DNA of 64,000 nt from positions 2,554,501 to 2,618,500 of the forward strand of contig WPIO01000013.1 of assembly GCA_009760855.2 (NCBI GenBank), written 5' to 3'. The translations under genes were made by a program, and so were the position numbers. This DNA is from Cristatella mucedo (taxonomy: Eukaryota; Bryozoa; Phylactolaemata; Cristatellidae). Shown piece by piece: positions 56,401 through 64,000 of this stretch; position 1 is the stretch's first letter, and each line of letters starts with the position of its first letter. The notes below the pieces were generated by a model. It was not told the DNA's origin. It did no database searches and saw only the letters and a program-made list of their open reading frames with translations.

Positions 56401-57499
56401 TTGCGGCTGCCGTGAACAATTGCCTTGCTGCTCCTTATGATTCGGGCCGTATCACCAAGGCTGAACATAAGGACATTCAGCGCAAGGCTGTGAATAAGGT
56501 AAGTGGTGTGGCGATTGGTTTTTCTCACTGCAACGGACGTGACATTGGGGGCCGAGTGTAAGCTCTGAGCTCACAGAGCAGCCACACGTGACTGTGGTGC
56601 CGTTGCACGCTGAGGCACCAAAAAAGGTCGATATCACGCTAGGCTAAAGACTCGGTTGTCGTATAGTCCTAACAGCCTGTGAGCTGCAGCACAGGTGCAG
56701 AGCAGCACCTTGCTTAGGTCGTCATGGGGACAATCGACGAACCGTGCTGGAGGGAGTAGGATGATAAGATAACAAACCGCCATTGCTTGGGGGGGCAGTG
56801 AGGGCTAGCTACATAATGGACACATGCAATCGCGAGTAATAGTTGCTGAGCTGTAACGATCGTGCGATTTTAACTTGGATGACGATAACATGGAACTTTT
56901 TCGAGGAAGGGTGTGTTACAAACAAGTTGTTCCTCATCAGCTAGGTGAATCGGAAATGGTTTGGGGCTGGCTGCCCGTAGGGAGCAGCACAGTACGACTG
57001 TGGACCAACTAGCCTGTGCTGTGCACCACTCTTGATAGTCAGCTTGATAGGTCTCTCATCACCTGGGTACACAGCTGGCTCCTAGGGGCCGAGTCTACTC
57101 GGCCCCTGGTGGCCAGTTCGAGTTCATGGCAGGCAGAGCAGAGATAAATGTATAGGAAGAGTGAACCTCTAGAAATTGGAGCTTTCCAGGCTAATTCTTC
57201 TGCTCGATCATGGCCACCGTATATGTGAGTATGTGCCTACATTTCTGCCGTGTAGCCCTCCCAGCTAAGCAAGCATTCTGTCGGGCCGATTCTTTTGCTT
57301 GCTGGACTGCTGAAGATGTAGTATCAGCCAGCTTACCACATGCTCTCGAATATGATTTCAGATCTACCAAAGCAAGTGCAGGGACAAGAACAACGGTGAC
57401 TGGGAGCTCGACCTGTCTCGCATCCAAGCCTTTGTGGACAGATACGTTAATAAGGTCGTAGCTCAACGCCGGCTGTACGAGCATTCTTTGCTGCTATGA
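41459..57499 (+). CDS. PHRF1: PHRF1, PHD and RING finger protein, complete 14-exon gene
   Basis: Fourteen exons (listed separately) join in frame to 4,647 nt, 1,548 residues plus stop; the human protein is about 1,650. Domain order: RING (C30-C67/D70), PHD of C4HC3 type (C107-C151), acidic tract (about 256-285), basic K/R region (315-395), a conserved DLLGSIL-EGQ-LL…IDRDGSL block (526-552), long Ala/Ser/Pro-rich linkers, and a conserved C-terminal helical domain (about 1465-1540). Known for the family: a nuclear E3 ubiquitin ligase (TGIF in TGF-beta signalling) implicated in DNA repair. The rat homologue was isolated as an RNA polymerase II CTD-binding SR-like protein through its C-terminus. 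Inference: the same role here. The human-style RS-rich region is much reduced. Introns carry LINE-A, SINE-1 and a microsatellite. Confidence 0.94.
42261..42344 (+). CDS. PHRF1: PHRF1 exon 2 (end of RING)
   Basis: TTCTTTGCAG|AAT to CCAG|GTACCG, 28 codons, phase 0. It supplies C67-P-I-D70, with Asp as last ligand as in the human protein, then HPFNLIFARSSVGGPIYAQ. Confidence 0.93.
42704..42816 (+). CDS. PHRF1: PHRF1 exon 3 (first PHD half)
   Basis: Acceptor TTTTTATAG|ATT, donor GTGG|GTAAGG, phase 2 out. It encodes DPTFCEVCGQSDREDRLLLC and DGCDSG, nearly identical to the vertebrate sequence. Confidence 0.95.
43487..43686 (+). CDS. PHRF1: PHRF1 exon 4 (second PHD half)
   Basis: TCACAG|CTATCACC to AGCA|GTGAGT, phase 1 out. 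It encodes YHLECLNPPLRTVPVEEWFC and PEC, completing C4HC3, then a Ser/Ala/Pro linker. Confidence 0.94.
44262..44620 (+). CDS. PHRF1: PHRF1 exon 5 (acidic tract)
   Basis: GATTCAG|GC to CAGCA|GTATGT, phase 0 out. It has an Ala-rich start, GNRRVLERVRGRLQW, then a run of about 25 Asp/Glu (256-285) encoded by near-tandem GAC/GAA codons (44448-44530). I recall no equivalent acidic run in the human protein. Confidence 0.85.
44946..45188 (+). CDS. PHRF1: PHRF1 exon 6 (basic region)
   Basis: CCGTTTAG|GTT to CACAAG|GTCAGG, 81 codons, phase 0. It is rich in Lys, Arg, Gly and Ser (VRRKAPARGGG…KKRKPPTKGKSS…GGGRRRRKGKQLRKRHK), as in the matching human segment. It probably carries the nuclear localisation signal. 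Confidence 0.88.
45466..47591 (+). mobile_element. LINE-A, longest open RT in the window
   Basis: An open frame of 551 codons (45550-47205) holds the linker before RT, then NYRPVSLLPFLSKTLERVGA, HSTESALLRVYNDLLRNADM, LDLSAAFDTIDHKVLLERLS, YGVPQGSVLGPVLFTVY, catalytic [32 protein letters not shown], and the CR1/L2 C-terminal domain. Two extra bases at TTR|A (about 47160) shift the frame; the final residues continue in another frame to FSGSL and stop at 47353. The 3' UTR, hairpin (47517-47560) and (ATT)n follow. The endonuclease is missing: the copy is 5'-truncated just before YEDYCRSYQ. No clear target duplication is seen. It lies in sense orientation in PHRF1 intron 6. Confidence 0.94.
48303..48348. 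repeat. (AC)n microsatellite at a SINE-1 tail
   Basis: 46 bp of AC directly adjoining the 3' (low-coordinate) end of the minus-strand SINE-1 at 48352-48466. Confidence 0.95.
48352..48466 (-). mobile_element. SINE-1, minus
   Basis: AATTCATTTGTATAGTGCCC, TAAGAGAACTTAATCTCTAT, CAGGCGCTTCACATGTGCC, B box GGGGCTCGAGCCC and GGTCGGGGCGAGCAC. The A-box end is cut short near 48466. Confidence 0.78.
48645..48886 (+). CDS. PHRF1: PHRF1 exon 7
   Basis: CGTTGCAG|GGT to TTCGA|GTGAGT, phase 2 out. It encodes GRLAGRLGLMAPPSGQTIPL and FSVFGHNSDLSPFD, lining up with the human segment containing SLSLFGDPYELDPFDS. Confidence 0.87.
48887..50335 (+). other. PHRF1 intron 7, no other feature
   Basis: GC- and C-run-rich 1.45-kb intron (C runs near 49045 and 49652). 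Open frames on both strands look like compositional artefacts; no repeat family was recognised. Confidence 0.7.
50336..50392 (+). CDS. PHRF1: PHRF1 exon 8 (57 nt)
   Basis: CTTTACAG|C to CCAG|GTATGT, phase 2 in and out. It encodes CDLDGDSSSSAVASYQHSR between the SPFD of exon 7 and exon 9. This small exon is supported by its consensus borders and matching phase on both sides. Confidence 0.82.
50625..50791 (+). CDS. PHRF1: PHRF1 exon 9 (DLLGSIL block)
   Basis: AATCCAG|G to GACG|GTGAGT, phase 1 out. It ends ADLLGSILEGQRLLGERVGN and IHIDRDG, the counterpart of human DLLGSILSGQSLL…IIHRDGS. Confidence 0.92.
50792..52491 (+). other. PHRF1 intron 9
   Basis: 1.7 kb with CT-rich tracts (50842-50915) and an antisense LINE-A (51526-52067). 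The rest is unassigned. Confidence 0.75.
51526..52067 (-). mobile_element. LINE-A 3' part, minus, in PHRF1 intron 9
   Basis: From (TAA)n and the hairpin (51546-51592) through the 3' UTR and C-terminal coding region to the LLVNQQIDFQV equivalent (CCAGTCAAGCAACAGATCGA on minus). It is truncated there. Confidence 0.85.
52492..53322 (+). CDS. PHRF1: PHRF1 exon 10 (831 nt)
   Basis: CGTTGCAG|GA to CCAG|GTGAGA, phase 1 in and out. It completes RDGSL and encodes an Ala/Ser/Pro-rich, probably disordered linker (TLQPTVKTEQPAADAKEPRF, EDGEPTTPRGRRGLSGQPSV). It has no motif beyond the first residues. Exon status rests on the uninterrupted frame and the splice phases. Confidence 0.82.
53323..53491 (+). 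other. PHRF1: PHRF1 intron 10, 169 bp, half microsatellite
   Basis: Donor CAG|GTGAGA, acceptor CTCTCTGGCAG. The last half is (CT)n (53403-53470) plus CT-rich sequence running straight into the acceptor, so the microsatellite is the polypyrimidine tract. Confidence 0.85.
53403..53470. repeat. (CT)n microsatellite in PHRF1 intron 10
   Basis: 68 bp of uninterrupted CT repeat, ending about 20 bp before the exon 11 acceptor. Confidence 0.98.
53492..54628 (+). CDS. PHRF1: PHRF1 exon 11 (1,137 nt)
   Basis: GGCAG|AG to CTTG|GTAAGT, phase 1 in and out. It encodes a long Pro/Arg/Ser-rich region, e.g. GPRTPSPPPPSPADDSPPAH, RNEWEVLLESFGPTAVELPP (perhaps the human FESFRINIPGN segment) and RRSPVADLYCPRRLDSDRL. 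The acidic run EEEEDVDE is near its end. Confidence 0.87.
54629..55356 (+). other. PHRF1 intron 11
   Basis: 728 bp containing an antisense LINE-A tail (54974-55217); otherwise unassigned. Confidence 0.75.
54974..55217 (-). mobile_element. LINE-A tail, minus, in PHRF1 intron 11
   Basis: (TAA)n, AAGAGAACTCAGTCTCTTTC hairpin with altered outer stem, and the inverted 3' UTR (GGGGTGACATGCACCGGGTC … CATGACGGACGAATCACAGG). Confidence 0.8.
55357..56129 (+). CDS. PHRF1: PHRF1 exon 12 (773 nt)
   Basis: GCTGTGCAG|GC to AAAAAG|GTTAGC, phase 1 in, phase 0 out. It begins GSDVALTSARTRIAAARSAT, in line with human TGSDSSAPG, and ends in Ala-rich sequence (AAAAIAAAAAAPAVEAATAA) and GSNKK before the C-terminal domain. 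An upstream alternative acceptor at about 55311 would add 15 residues. Confidence 0.78.
56283..56298. repeat. Poly(G) run of 16 in PHRF1 intron 12
   Basis: Read directly in the sequence; it may be unstable or mis-sequenced in length. Confidence 0.9.
56382..56498 (+). CDS. PHRF1: PHRF1 exon 13 (C-terminal domain, part 1)
   Basis: TTTACTTAG|GTG to AATAAG|GTAAGT, 39 codons, phase 0. VERQQLIAAAVNNCLAAPYD and GRITKAEHKDIQRKAVNK align with human [32 protein letters not shown]. Confidence 0.94.
57362..57499 (+). CDS. PHRF1: PHRF1 exon 14 (C-terminal domain end, stop)
   Basis: TGATTTCAG|ATC to stop TGA at 57497-57499. IYQSKCRDKNNGDWELDLSR and IQAFVDRYVNKVVAQRRLYE match human [25 protein letters not shown] in layout. 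Protein ends EHSLLL. Confidence 0.94.
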   Translation: MYQSKCRDKNNGDWELDLSRIQAFVDRYVNKVVAQRRLYEHSLLL

Positions 57500-57519
57500 G
57501 CTGCTGCTGCTGCGAAAAC

Positions 57520-57525
57520 AATAAA
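57520..57525 (+). terminator. PHRF1: PHRF1 polyadenylation signal AATAAA
   Basis: A perfect AATAAA 21 bp after the stop codon implies a very short 3' UTR. Confidence 0.7.
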
Positions 57526-57889
57526 GACTTATGTCGACTAGCTTTCTCTGCAATTGCTTGCCTAGTCTTCAGCTCGATACTACTAAGCATTTGAAAAAAT
57601 AGGAAGCAAAAATTCATTTCGTTTGCATTTGCATTTTTGTTCTCTTTTTAGGGCTCGATACAGAATATGTGACTGCTTGATATGTGGAGGCTGAGACGTT
57701 CTATTTCATAGTAGCCCCGTTTTGCCTCGGGCCATATTCATATTGCCTGCACAGTCATCTGTAGGGATTAAACATGGGAGGGGGTACGACCGAGTAATGG
57801 ACAATGTGCTTGCTGTATGGCTGGCTTGTGGATTACTGAGTGCAGGCAACTCTTGTTTGGTCGAGTTGGGTCGGCATGTGACCTCTTTT

Positions 57890-60508
57890 GGAAGCACTGC
57901 CACCAGATTTTCTCATACGACTGCACTTTGTCATCACCAATTATTACCAAATCCTGCTTATCTGGCCACATGCAGATCTCATTCAATCTACAGTGTATGC
58001 CCCCTCCTCTTCTAAAATAACCTGTGAATCGAGAAACCTCAATACCCTTGACATAGATGCTGTCCGTACGAGAATATTTGCTTCGCCTCTGCTGCTCAGT
58101 CCTCCCTCCGATCTGTCATCATTGGTAGATAGCTATAACACGACACTAGCTGACACGCTCGACGAGTTGGCACCTCTGACAAAGTGCACTGTGCGCCCTG
58201 GCCCAGACGGCCTATGGTTTACCACAGACATTAAACTAGCCAGGTCTACTAAGCGCAAGCTTGAAAAAGCATACAAAAGATCATGACTGACTGTCCATCG
58301 ACAGGCATATGAAGACTACTGTAGGTCGTACCAACCGATCCTAGCAAATGCCAAGTCTAGCTTCTATAAAAAACATTGTTGAATCACAGATGCACAATCC
58401 AAAATTGCTGATGTCGACGATCAACCAACTCCTCAACCGCTCCCAGATTAGCTCCTTACCTGATGATCCTTGTGATAATCTAGCCGATCGCTTCTCTCGA
58501 TTCTTTGTGCAGAAGATGGACAAGATCAGGGAACCCATCCCTGCGATGACAACATCACCACTAGAATGCTTTCCCGATTCCTCGCTGCACCTCAATGTCT
58601 ACATTTAAGCTGGTCACTAGTGATCTAGTCCTGAAGTTCGTATCTCAATCAAAGAAGACAAGTCCTCTGCACCCTATTCCCACTGTCCTGCTCCTACGTT
58701 GCATTGATCTGCTGCCATGCATAACTAACATCATTAATATGTCATTGGCCTCAGGTCATGCACCAGCACCTTTCAAAAAAGCTGTAGTCAGGCCACTTCT
58801 CAAGAAAGCGACACTAGACCAAGAGAACGAGCGAAACTACCACCCAGTCTCCTTTCTACAATTCCTATCAAAGACACTGGAACGGGTCGTGGCAGACCCG
58901 TGAACTCATATATCGAAACTTCAAACCTTGATAGCAAGTTCCAGTCTGGTTTTAGAGCTAATCACTCCACAGAGTCAGCATTGCTTAGGGTATACAACGA
59001 CCTACTTAGGAATACAGACATGGGTAGAGTGTCTGCTTGTTTTGCTCGATCTTTCGGTAGCTTTGATACTATCGATCACAAAGTTCCTCTAGAGTGCCTC
59101 TCATCTCGCCTGGGCATCACTGGTACTGCTCTGCAATGGTTCAGGTCCTATCTCAGTGGGAGACTCCAGAGTATTGACGTGAATGGACAAAGATCATCCG
59201 AGGTACATCTGAAATATGGGGTACCTCAGGGCTCCGTGCTAGGTCTGGTTCTTTTCACGGTTTATACTCTCCCTCTTGCTGATGTGATCTTTATCGCCAC
59301 TGCAAGCGGTGGTGATAGCCATAATGGCTCTTCTGTCGCTATACAAAAAGAGGCTGTTTAATCAGCTAGGATTTATTTATTTATTGCCAAGCACAATCTA
59401 CGCTTTCACTTCTATGTGGATGACACTCAGTTGTACCTTTGCTTTGATTCCTGCCAGCCTTCGAACACCTCAAATTCTCTCAACTCACTTGCTGCAAGTA
59501 TTGATGACATCCGCACATGGATGGCAGCAAATTTTCTAAAACTAAACGATGATAAAACTAACTTACTAGTTTTGGGCAAACCCAGTGTGATTCACAAATT
59601 GGAAAAGCTGACGCTCAAAATTGGCTCTGCCAGCATATCTCCTGTTCGATCAGCTCGAAATCTTGGTGTCATGTTCCAAAGCGACCTCTCGTTAGATGAC
59701 CATATCAGCTCCACCGTCAAATCTGCCTATTTTCAGCTTCATAACATAGCTAAAATTCGGGCTTGTTTAGATAAGGATACCACATCTAAGTTGGTCCATG
59801 CATTCGTGACATCCCGTCTCGACTTCTGCAACTCACTGCTTACTGGCCTACCAGCATGTGCGATCAGGCGATTGCAGCTGGTGCAAAACTCTGCAGCTAG
59901 GCTTGTCTATCGTGAGTGCCACATCCCACCACTTCTCGCCGACCTGCACTGGCTACCAGTCAAGCAACGGATTGACTTCAAGGTTTTGTCGCTCACTTTT
60001 AGGTCCCTTCATTCTATGGCTCCAGCCTATCTCTCCGACATACTCCCCCATCAGGCAAAGCATCGTACCACCCGCTTTTCGGAATCCAACAGTCTAGAAA
60101 TACCTCGTACAAACCTTAAATCCTTTGGAGACCGTGCATTTAGTTCATATGCTCCCAAAGCCTTGAACTCCCTCCCGACTTGCGTCAGAACATCCCCTGA
60201 CTTGACCACATTTAAAAAGAACTTCAAAACACACCTATTTAGGACAGTATTTAGTGGGTCCTTGTGATTAGTCCTTCACGAGCTTACGCGTGCTGACACT
60301 GTGCATGCTGCCACTGTACATGCTGCCACTAACCACATTTGCATGCTGACCCTGTGCGTGTCACCCCTAACCATGTTATTCATGTTGTTTGTTTATCAAG
60401 CATGATATTACTCACCATTCAATTGCATTTCCCTTTGCAGCAAATGTAAAGCGCCTAGAAAGAGATTTGAGTTCTCTGAGGGCGCTTTAGCAGGTGCATT
60501 ATTATCCT
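57890..60508 (+). mobile_element. LINE-A, longest copy, with SINE-2 insertion in RT
   Basis: It includes the endonuclease C-terminal end and EN-RT linker missing elsewhere (HFVITNYYQILL; SRNLNTLDIDAVRTRIFASP; YNTTLADTLDELAPLTKCTV; LTVHRQAYEDYCRSYQPIL), then RT. It is broken by frameshifts near 58285, 58375, 58600 and 58900. At 59289-59384 a 96-bp SINE-2 piece sits just before the catalytic box, which itself reads YVDD. From 59416 an open frame of 283 codons carries the whole C-terminal part to FSGSL. The 3' UTR, hairpin (60446-60490) and a short ATT tail follow. It lies about 360 bp downstream of the PHRF1 poly(A) signal. The exact 5' edge is uncertain. Confidence 0.88.
59289..59384 (+). mobile_element. 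SINE-2 3' fragment inside LINE-A
   Basis: Comparing with 46440-46490, GATGTGAT and TGCCAAGC are contiguous in the intact LINE-A. Here 96 bp intervene, containing CACTGCAAGCGGTGGTGATA and GAGGCTGTTTAATCAGCTA, which match the SINE-2 at 23262-23446. It ends in (TTTAT)n. Confidence 0.82.
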
Positions 60509-60914
60509 TACTACAGCCACTGCTGCCATTAAAATGGCCTTTACAGCTAGTTGCTCCACCCATCTAGACTGGGATGGTATGGAGGGTTGGGATATCTAGA
60601 CAAGAATGGTATGGAGGATAGGTGCTAGCGAGCTGCTGCCTCGCACTTGGACAACTGGGAGTTCGATGGTTGGCAGCTATCGTGATGTTCAAGTGCCGTC
60701 ATTGGCAGCATGTTGAATCGAACCGGAAGCAGAATTGACGTGGCAGGGGCTGGCCCCTTACTCGTGCAAGCTATTGGACTGATCACAACCGGCACCCTTG
60801 ATTAGTCACGCAGTCATATGCAGGCTATACTCACAAGCCCATAACCGAACGCAACGATCAGCACGGTGACAACTGCCCGGCAGCCTTAGCAACCAGCGTC
60901 TGTGGCCCTCGGCA
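60509..60914. other. No gene recognised
   Basis: Unassigned; a short direct repeat GGATGGTATGGAGG / GAATGGTATGGAGG occurs near 60570-60620. Confidence 0.5.
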
Positions 60915-61140
60915 ATAATAATAATACATTTGATATAGCACCCTCAGAACTCAATCTCTGTCTAGGCACTTTATTTGCTGCAAAGGAAGCACGATCGAAT
61001 GATTAGTGGTAGCATGCTCAATGACAACAAACATAACATGGTTAGGGGTGACATGGACAGTGTCAGCATGCAAATATGGTTAGTGGCAGATATGCACAGT
61101 GTCAGCATGCATAAGCACGTGAAGGACGAATCAGAGCATT
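60915..61140 (-). mobile_element. LINE-A tail, minus
   Basis: (TAA)n, CCCTCAGAACTCAATCTCTG hairpin remnant, and inverted 3' UTR to GTGAAGGACGAATCAGAG. Confidence 0.8.
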
Positions 61141-61299
61141 CGTTGGGGGCGATCCTGTACCAAAGTACGGCTGTGACCTGCCAGGCATTCTTATCAGCTT
61201 CATCGTGCATCGTGCACTGAAGTAGCAAATCCTAGGAAAGAGGCTGCATCTTGCCTGCCTTCATCTGGCCGGCTGCTGCCGTGCTGGCTTGAGTAAATA

Positions 61300-61630
61300 A
61301 ATAGAATTCATATGTTTTGCACCTAAGACAGCGAGCGGTTCTCAACCTGTGGGCCGAGACCCCTTTGGGGGATCGAACGACCCTTTCACAGGGGTTGCCT
61401 AAGACCATCGGAAAACACGAATTTCCACATTGTTCACACAATAATTTTATGGTTGGGGGTCGCCACAATATGAGAAACTGTTCTAAAGGGTCACGGCATT
61501 AGGAAGTTTGAGAACCACCGACCTAAGAGAACTTAACTCTATCCAGGCGCTTAACATATGCCACGTGGGCTCGAGCCCACGACCTTGGTCGGGGCGAGCA
61601 CTTTAACCTCTGGGCCAAACCAGTGAGAAG
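61300..61630 (-). mobile_element. SINE-1, minus, split by a SPIN-like element
   Basis: Head and B box (GTGGGCTCGAGCCCAC), GGTCGGGGCGAGCACTTTAA and AGGCGCTTAACATATGCC lie at 61521-61630. The last bases of the tail (GAATTCATATGTTTTGC) lie at 61304-61320, on the other side of the 192-bp hAT element. Confidence 0.78.
61329..61520 (-). mobile_element. SPIN-like hAT miniature transposon, second copy
   Basis: 192 bp, inverted relative to the copy at 379. Termini AGCGGTTCTCAACCTGTGGG and TTTGAGAACCACCG; perfect 8-bp duplication ACCTAAGA (61321-61328, 61521-61528). It shares AATAATTTTATGGTTGGGGG and CCCTTTCACAGGGGTTGCCT with copy 1 (reversed). A four-base GAGC insertion sits in one terminus. No coding capacity. 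Confidence 0.88.
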
Positions 61631-63950
61631 CCGCGACAGCTTGCTGCTGTGGCAGTGGCATTGCCGAACTTTGAATATTGTACTGCTCCTTTTAGCGGCT
61701 TTCCGTTTTCCTAAGAGAGTTTTTGCAGCTTTAGCAAACGACTGACTGGGCGGAAAACTTATTTCGATAAAGCTGCTTTGTAATAAGGCTTCTAAAGAGG
61801 GCAATAGCGAATTGGTGTGTGCAACATAAATGATGTCGTGGAACAAAAATAATACTATGCGAGATTGGGGCATAGGAGAAGAGTGCAGCAGCAGCAGCAC
61901 ATATGTGAATGGACAAGTAAGGAGACGATCGCCACAAAGGCAGCGCTGAAGCGCTGGCCTCAGCCCCAGCTTTGGCCACCTGCTGGGTGCATCCGCAGTC
62001 AGCAGCCTGCTCTGCATCGCATTCATCGCTTCGTCAAAAATGGGCAAAAAGAGTTGATGACATGAAAAATCAGATGCTCCGATAGAGAATGCTGCCAACG
62101 CAGGCTATTTAACTAATTATGCGAATAAACAAACGTTTTCGCAGCAGCTGACTGTACCAACCATTCGGGAGTTTCAACTCCATTCGTTAATTTCACAGCG
62201 ATGATAAATGCTACTGATGTGGAGCTAAGAGGATGCAAAGAAACCGTATCTTCGTCACTCCGTCAAGCCAACAAGCCCACTACGAGTAGTGCATTCCAAA
62301 ACTCCAAGAGCAGGCTAGGGCAAGCACCTCATTGCATTTGAGCATACAACAAGTATGCCTGCAAATCTGCTGTGGGCATTTTTTCAGAATTGTTGATAAA
62401 TCCGTCGAACGTATGGTAGCAGCAGGCGACGTTTGTGAGACCCGTGCGACCAAAAGGACCAGTGCCACCAAAGGTCGCCGACTGGTCCACGACGATGACA
62501 GCTGCAGCTAAACGGGAGCTGAACTGGCCACCTCTGGCGGCGGCAACTATTCGAAAGGACTTGCCGACAAATGGAAGTGCAGCTACATGCATTGTATGTA
62601 ACGCTGGCGCTTCGGTGTTCAGGCTCAAGGCCAGTGCCGGCACAGTGCTTGACAGCAGCTCCAGTCATGGTTGCTTCAGCTGACGTAGGCTGAGGCCAGC
62701 AGCTAGCACTCGGCGGCTGCTGCTGCTAGCAGCACTTGCTGTCTATTTTTTCTCGAAGGCTTCGAAGCTTAAGCGGGTAATTGAGGAGAGGACAAGGGCA
62801 AAGCAGATTAGATTCTTCGATTCACTCACCAAAATGCCAATTTTCTGCGGAGAACTTTTTTCAAATGTGACAGACAGATCAATTTTGCTTACAATTGGTA
62901 TGCCCACACTGACCCTAGCCATGCTTTCAGCATGGGCTCGAAGGTTCTATGTGCCTACGCCTGCTTGCCTGGTTATGGCTACTTTACATGAGACTGAGTA
63001 CACACGACACTCCAAAGTCACATGACCACAGCAACGATGGAAAAAAGTTTCATTTGGTCATACTAAAGCATAATTGCAATTTCAACTGAGCGTGGGACCA
63101 AAAGAAAAGCAATGCAGCAGGCATCAAGCTGGACATCAAATTGCAACTCACCCCTTGGATCACAGCGAGCTCAAACAACCGGTTAATAAAATGTAACTGT
63201 TTCATATAACCTTGCCACCCTTCAGAAAATTAAATATGTGAGTCACTACTGGCTTTCAGGCTGTTTTCATGAAGTGAAGTACCAAACGTTCCTAGCTGCT
63301 TTTAATCAAATAATGAATATAAGCAATAATAATACTAATAAACAAAGTGTGCCTGACCCGAAGTTTTTTATGACCACACAAACAATCAAGATAATCAAAG
63401 GAATTTGGCCAAAATCATCGATACAAATTCATGATCATCACAGTAAGTTGGTCCGTACACAAGATGGATCATGTAACAGTTGGTGTGTCTTGGCTCAGTG
63501 GAAAAAGATCTTGACATTTAGATCAGAAAGGCATAGGGCTAGATGTTTAATCGGTAAGAGCGGGATCGATGAGGATCACCAGCGGCCACCCGCCGAGAGG
63601 ACGTCGCACGGCTAGAGGCATCTCATACGAGCCGGCTTCGCTACCAGTGCCATCATCTAAAGTCGGCTATCTGCAGAGCTAGCCGATCAAATATCCCTGC
63701 CAGCCAGCGAACGTCGATGCCCCGTGCCACCACAGCCTGAGGGTGTGCCGGGCACAGACCTCAGGGTGAATCGATATGTAGAGTGTGTCTCACAGTCACC
63801 CCAGCAAGCAAGCGAGGAGAAAAGTGTTTAGAAAACCTTGCAGCGAAGCTGCCAGTAGTGCTGGAGCAAGAGGCGACCGAAACAGCCAACACTAGACCGT
63901 GTAATCGTTAGTCAGGGTTGCCCGCAATTAGGAAAGGAGTAAGAGTAGAC
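61631..63950. other. No secure gene
   Basis: Apart from the coding-like minus-strand segment at 62329-62582, I see no domain, repeat family or RNA gene here. GC is raised in 63,540-63,900 without a recognisable product. Confidence 0.5.
62329..62582 (-). CDS. Possible terminal exon of an unidentified gene
   Basis: The minus strand reads AALPFVGKSFRIVAAARGGQ, VIVVDQSATFGGTGPFGRTG and CYHTFDGFINNSEKM to a TGA at 62331-62329. Residue usage (Gly, Val, Phe, balanced charge) and codon texture look more like a real protein than the surrounding frames. A possible acceptor ATGTAG lies at 62588-62583, but its pyrimidine tract is weak. The frame stays open upstream to 62643. I do not recognise the family; a pseudogene piece or chance frame remains possible. 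Confidence 0.25.
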
Positions 63951-63954
63951 TTCG

Positions 63955-64000
63955 TGCGATCAGGCGATTGCAGCTGGTGCAATACTCTGTAGTTAGGCTT
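63955..64000 (+). mobile_element. Start of a further LINE-A copy, cut by the window edge
   Basis: GTGCGATCAGGCGATTGCAG followed by CTGGTGCAATACTCTGTAGT matches 46935-46980 of the young LINE-A almost base for base, 5'-truncated at 63955. Confidence 0.8.

Noticed and set aside
61523-62098. Open frame of 191 codons on the minus strand
   Set aside because: Its C-terminal part is translated SINE-1 sequence and the rest shows no family features.

Overview
The window is nuclear DNA of an animal. Genes are split into exons with consensus GT/AG borders and introns of 0.1 to 8.4 kb. CpG-rich coding exons lie in AT-richer, repeat-crowded introns. CR1/L2-type LINEs, tRNA-derived SINEs, hAT and Tc1 DNA elements and long dinucleotide repeats are abundant. 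Nothing looks bacterial, and there is no operon or CRISPR. I cannot fix the phylum from sequence alone: both genes are pan-metazoan and the repeats are not diagnostic to me.

Two genes are secure and diverge from each other. On the minus strand, 3166-18715 holds the first three coding exons of a choline/ethanolamine phosphotransferase (CEPT1/CHPT1 type, last step of the Kennedy pathway). Its CpG-island 5' end is at about 18.7-19.9 kb and its 3' half lies off the left edge. On the plus strand, 41459-57499 is a complete 14-exon PHRF1 gene (RING plus PHD finger, RNA polymerase II CTD-binding type). All 13 splice junctions keep one frame and give 1,548 codons plus stop, followed by a poly(A) signal. 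The genes share no pathway and their adjacency is probably incidental. About 21 kb of repeat-rich, gene-poor DNA separates their 5' ends.

The rest is dominated by repeats. 'LINE-A' (my label) is a CR1/L2-like family with about 20 copies. Two of them (33.3-34.9 kb and 45.5-47.6 kb) encode the same C-terminal protein sequence, so the family moved recently. 'LINE-B' is an older relative with nine decayed pieces. 'SINE-1' is tRNA-derived and ends in the same 3' hairpin as LINE-A, implying LINE-A drives it. 'SINE-2' is a second tRNA-like family; a 96-bp piece of it sits inside one LINE-A reverse transcriptase. Two 190-bp hAT miniature elements with perfect 8-bp target duplications closely resemble, from memory, the SPIN family known for horizontal transfer among tetrapods and some invertebrates; one is nested in a SINE-1. 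A decayed Tc1-like element lies at 4.4-5.6 kb and a possible Helitron scrap at 31.4-31.6 kb. Two coding-like stretches, at 22.6-23.1 kb and 62.3-62.6 kb, remain unidentified.

Region by region: 1-3165 CEPT1 intron 3 with LINE pieces and a SPIN-like element; 3.3-9.8 kb intron 2 (LINE-B, Tc1, LINE-A); 10.0-18.4 kb intron 1; 18.7-19.9 kb CpG island; 20-41.2 kb repeat-rich intergenic DNA; 41.3-57.5 kb PHRF1; 57.9-60.5 kb a long LINE-A; 60.9-64.0 kb SINE, SPIN-like and unassigned sequence.
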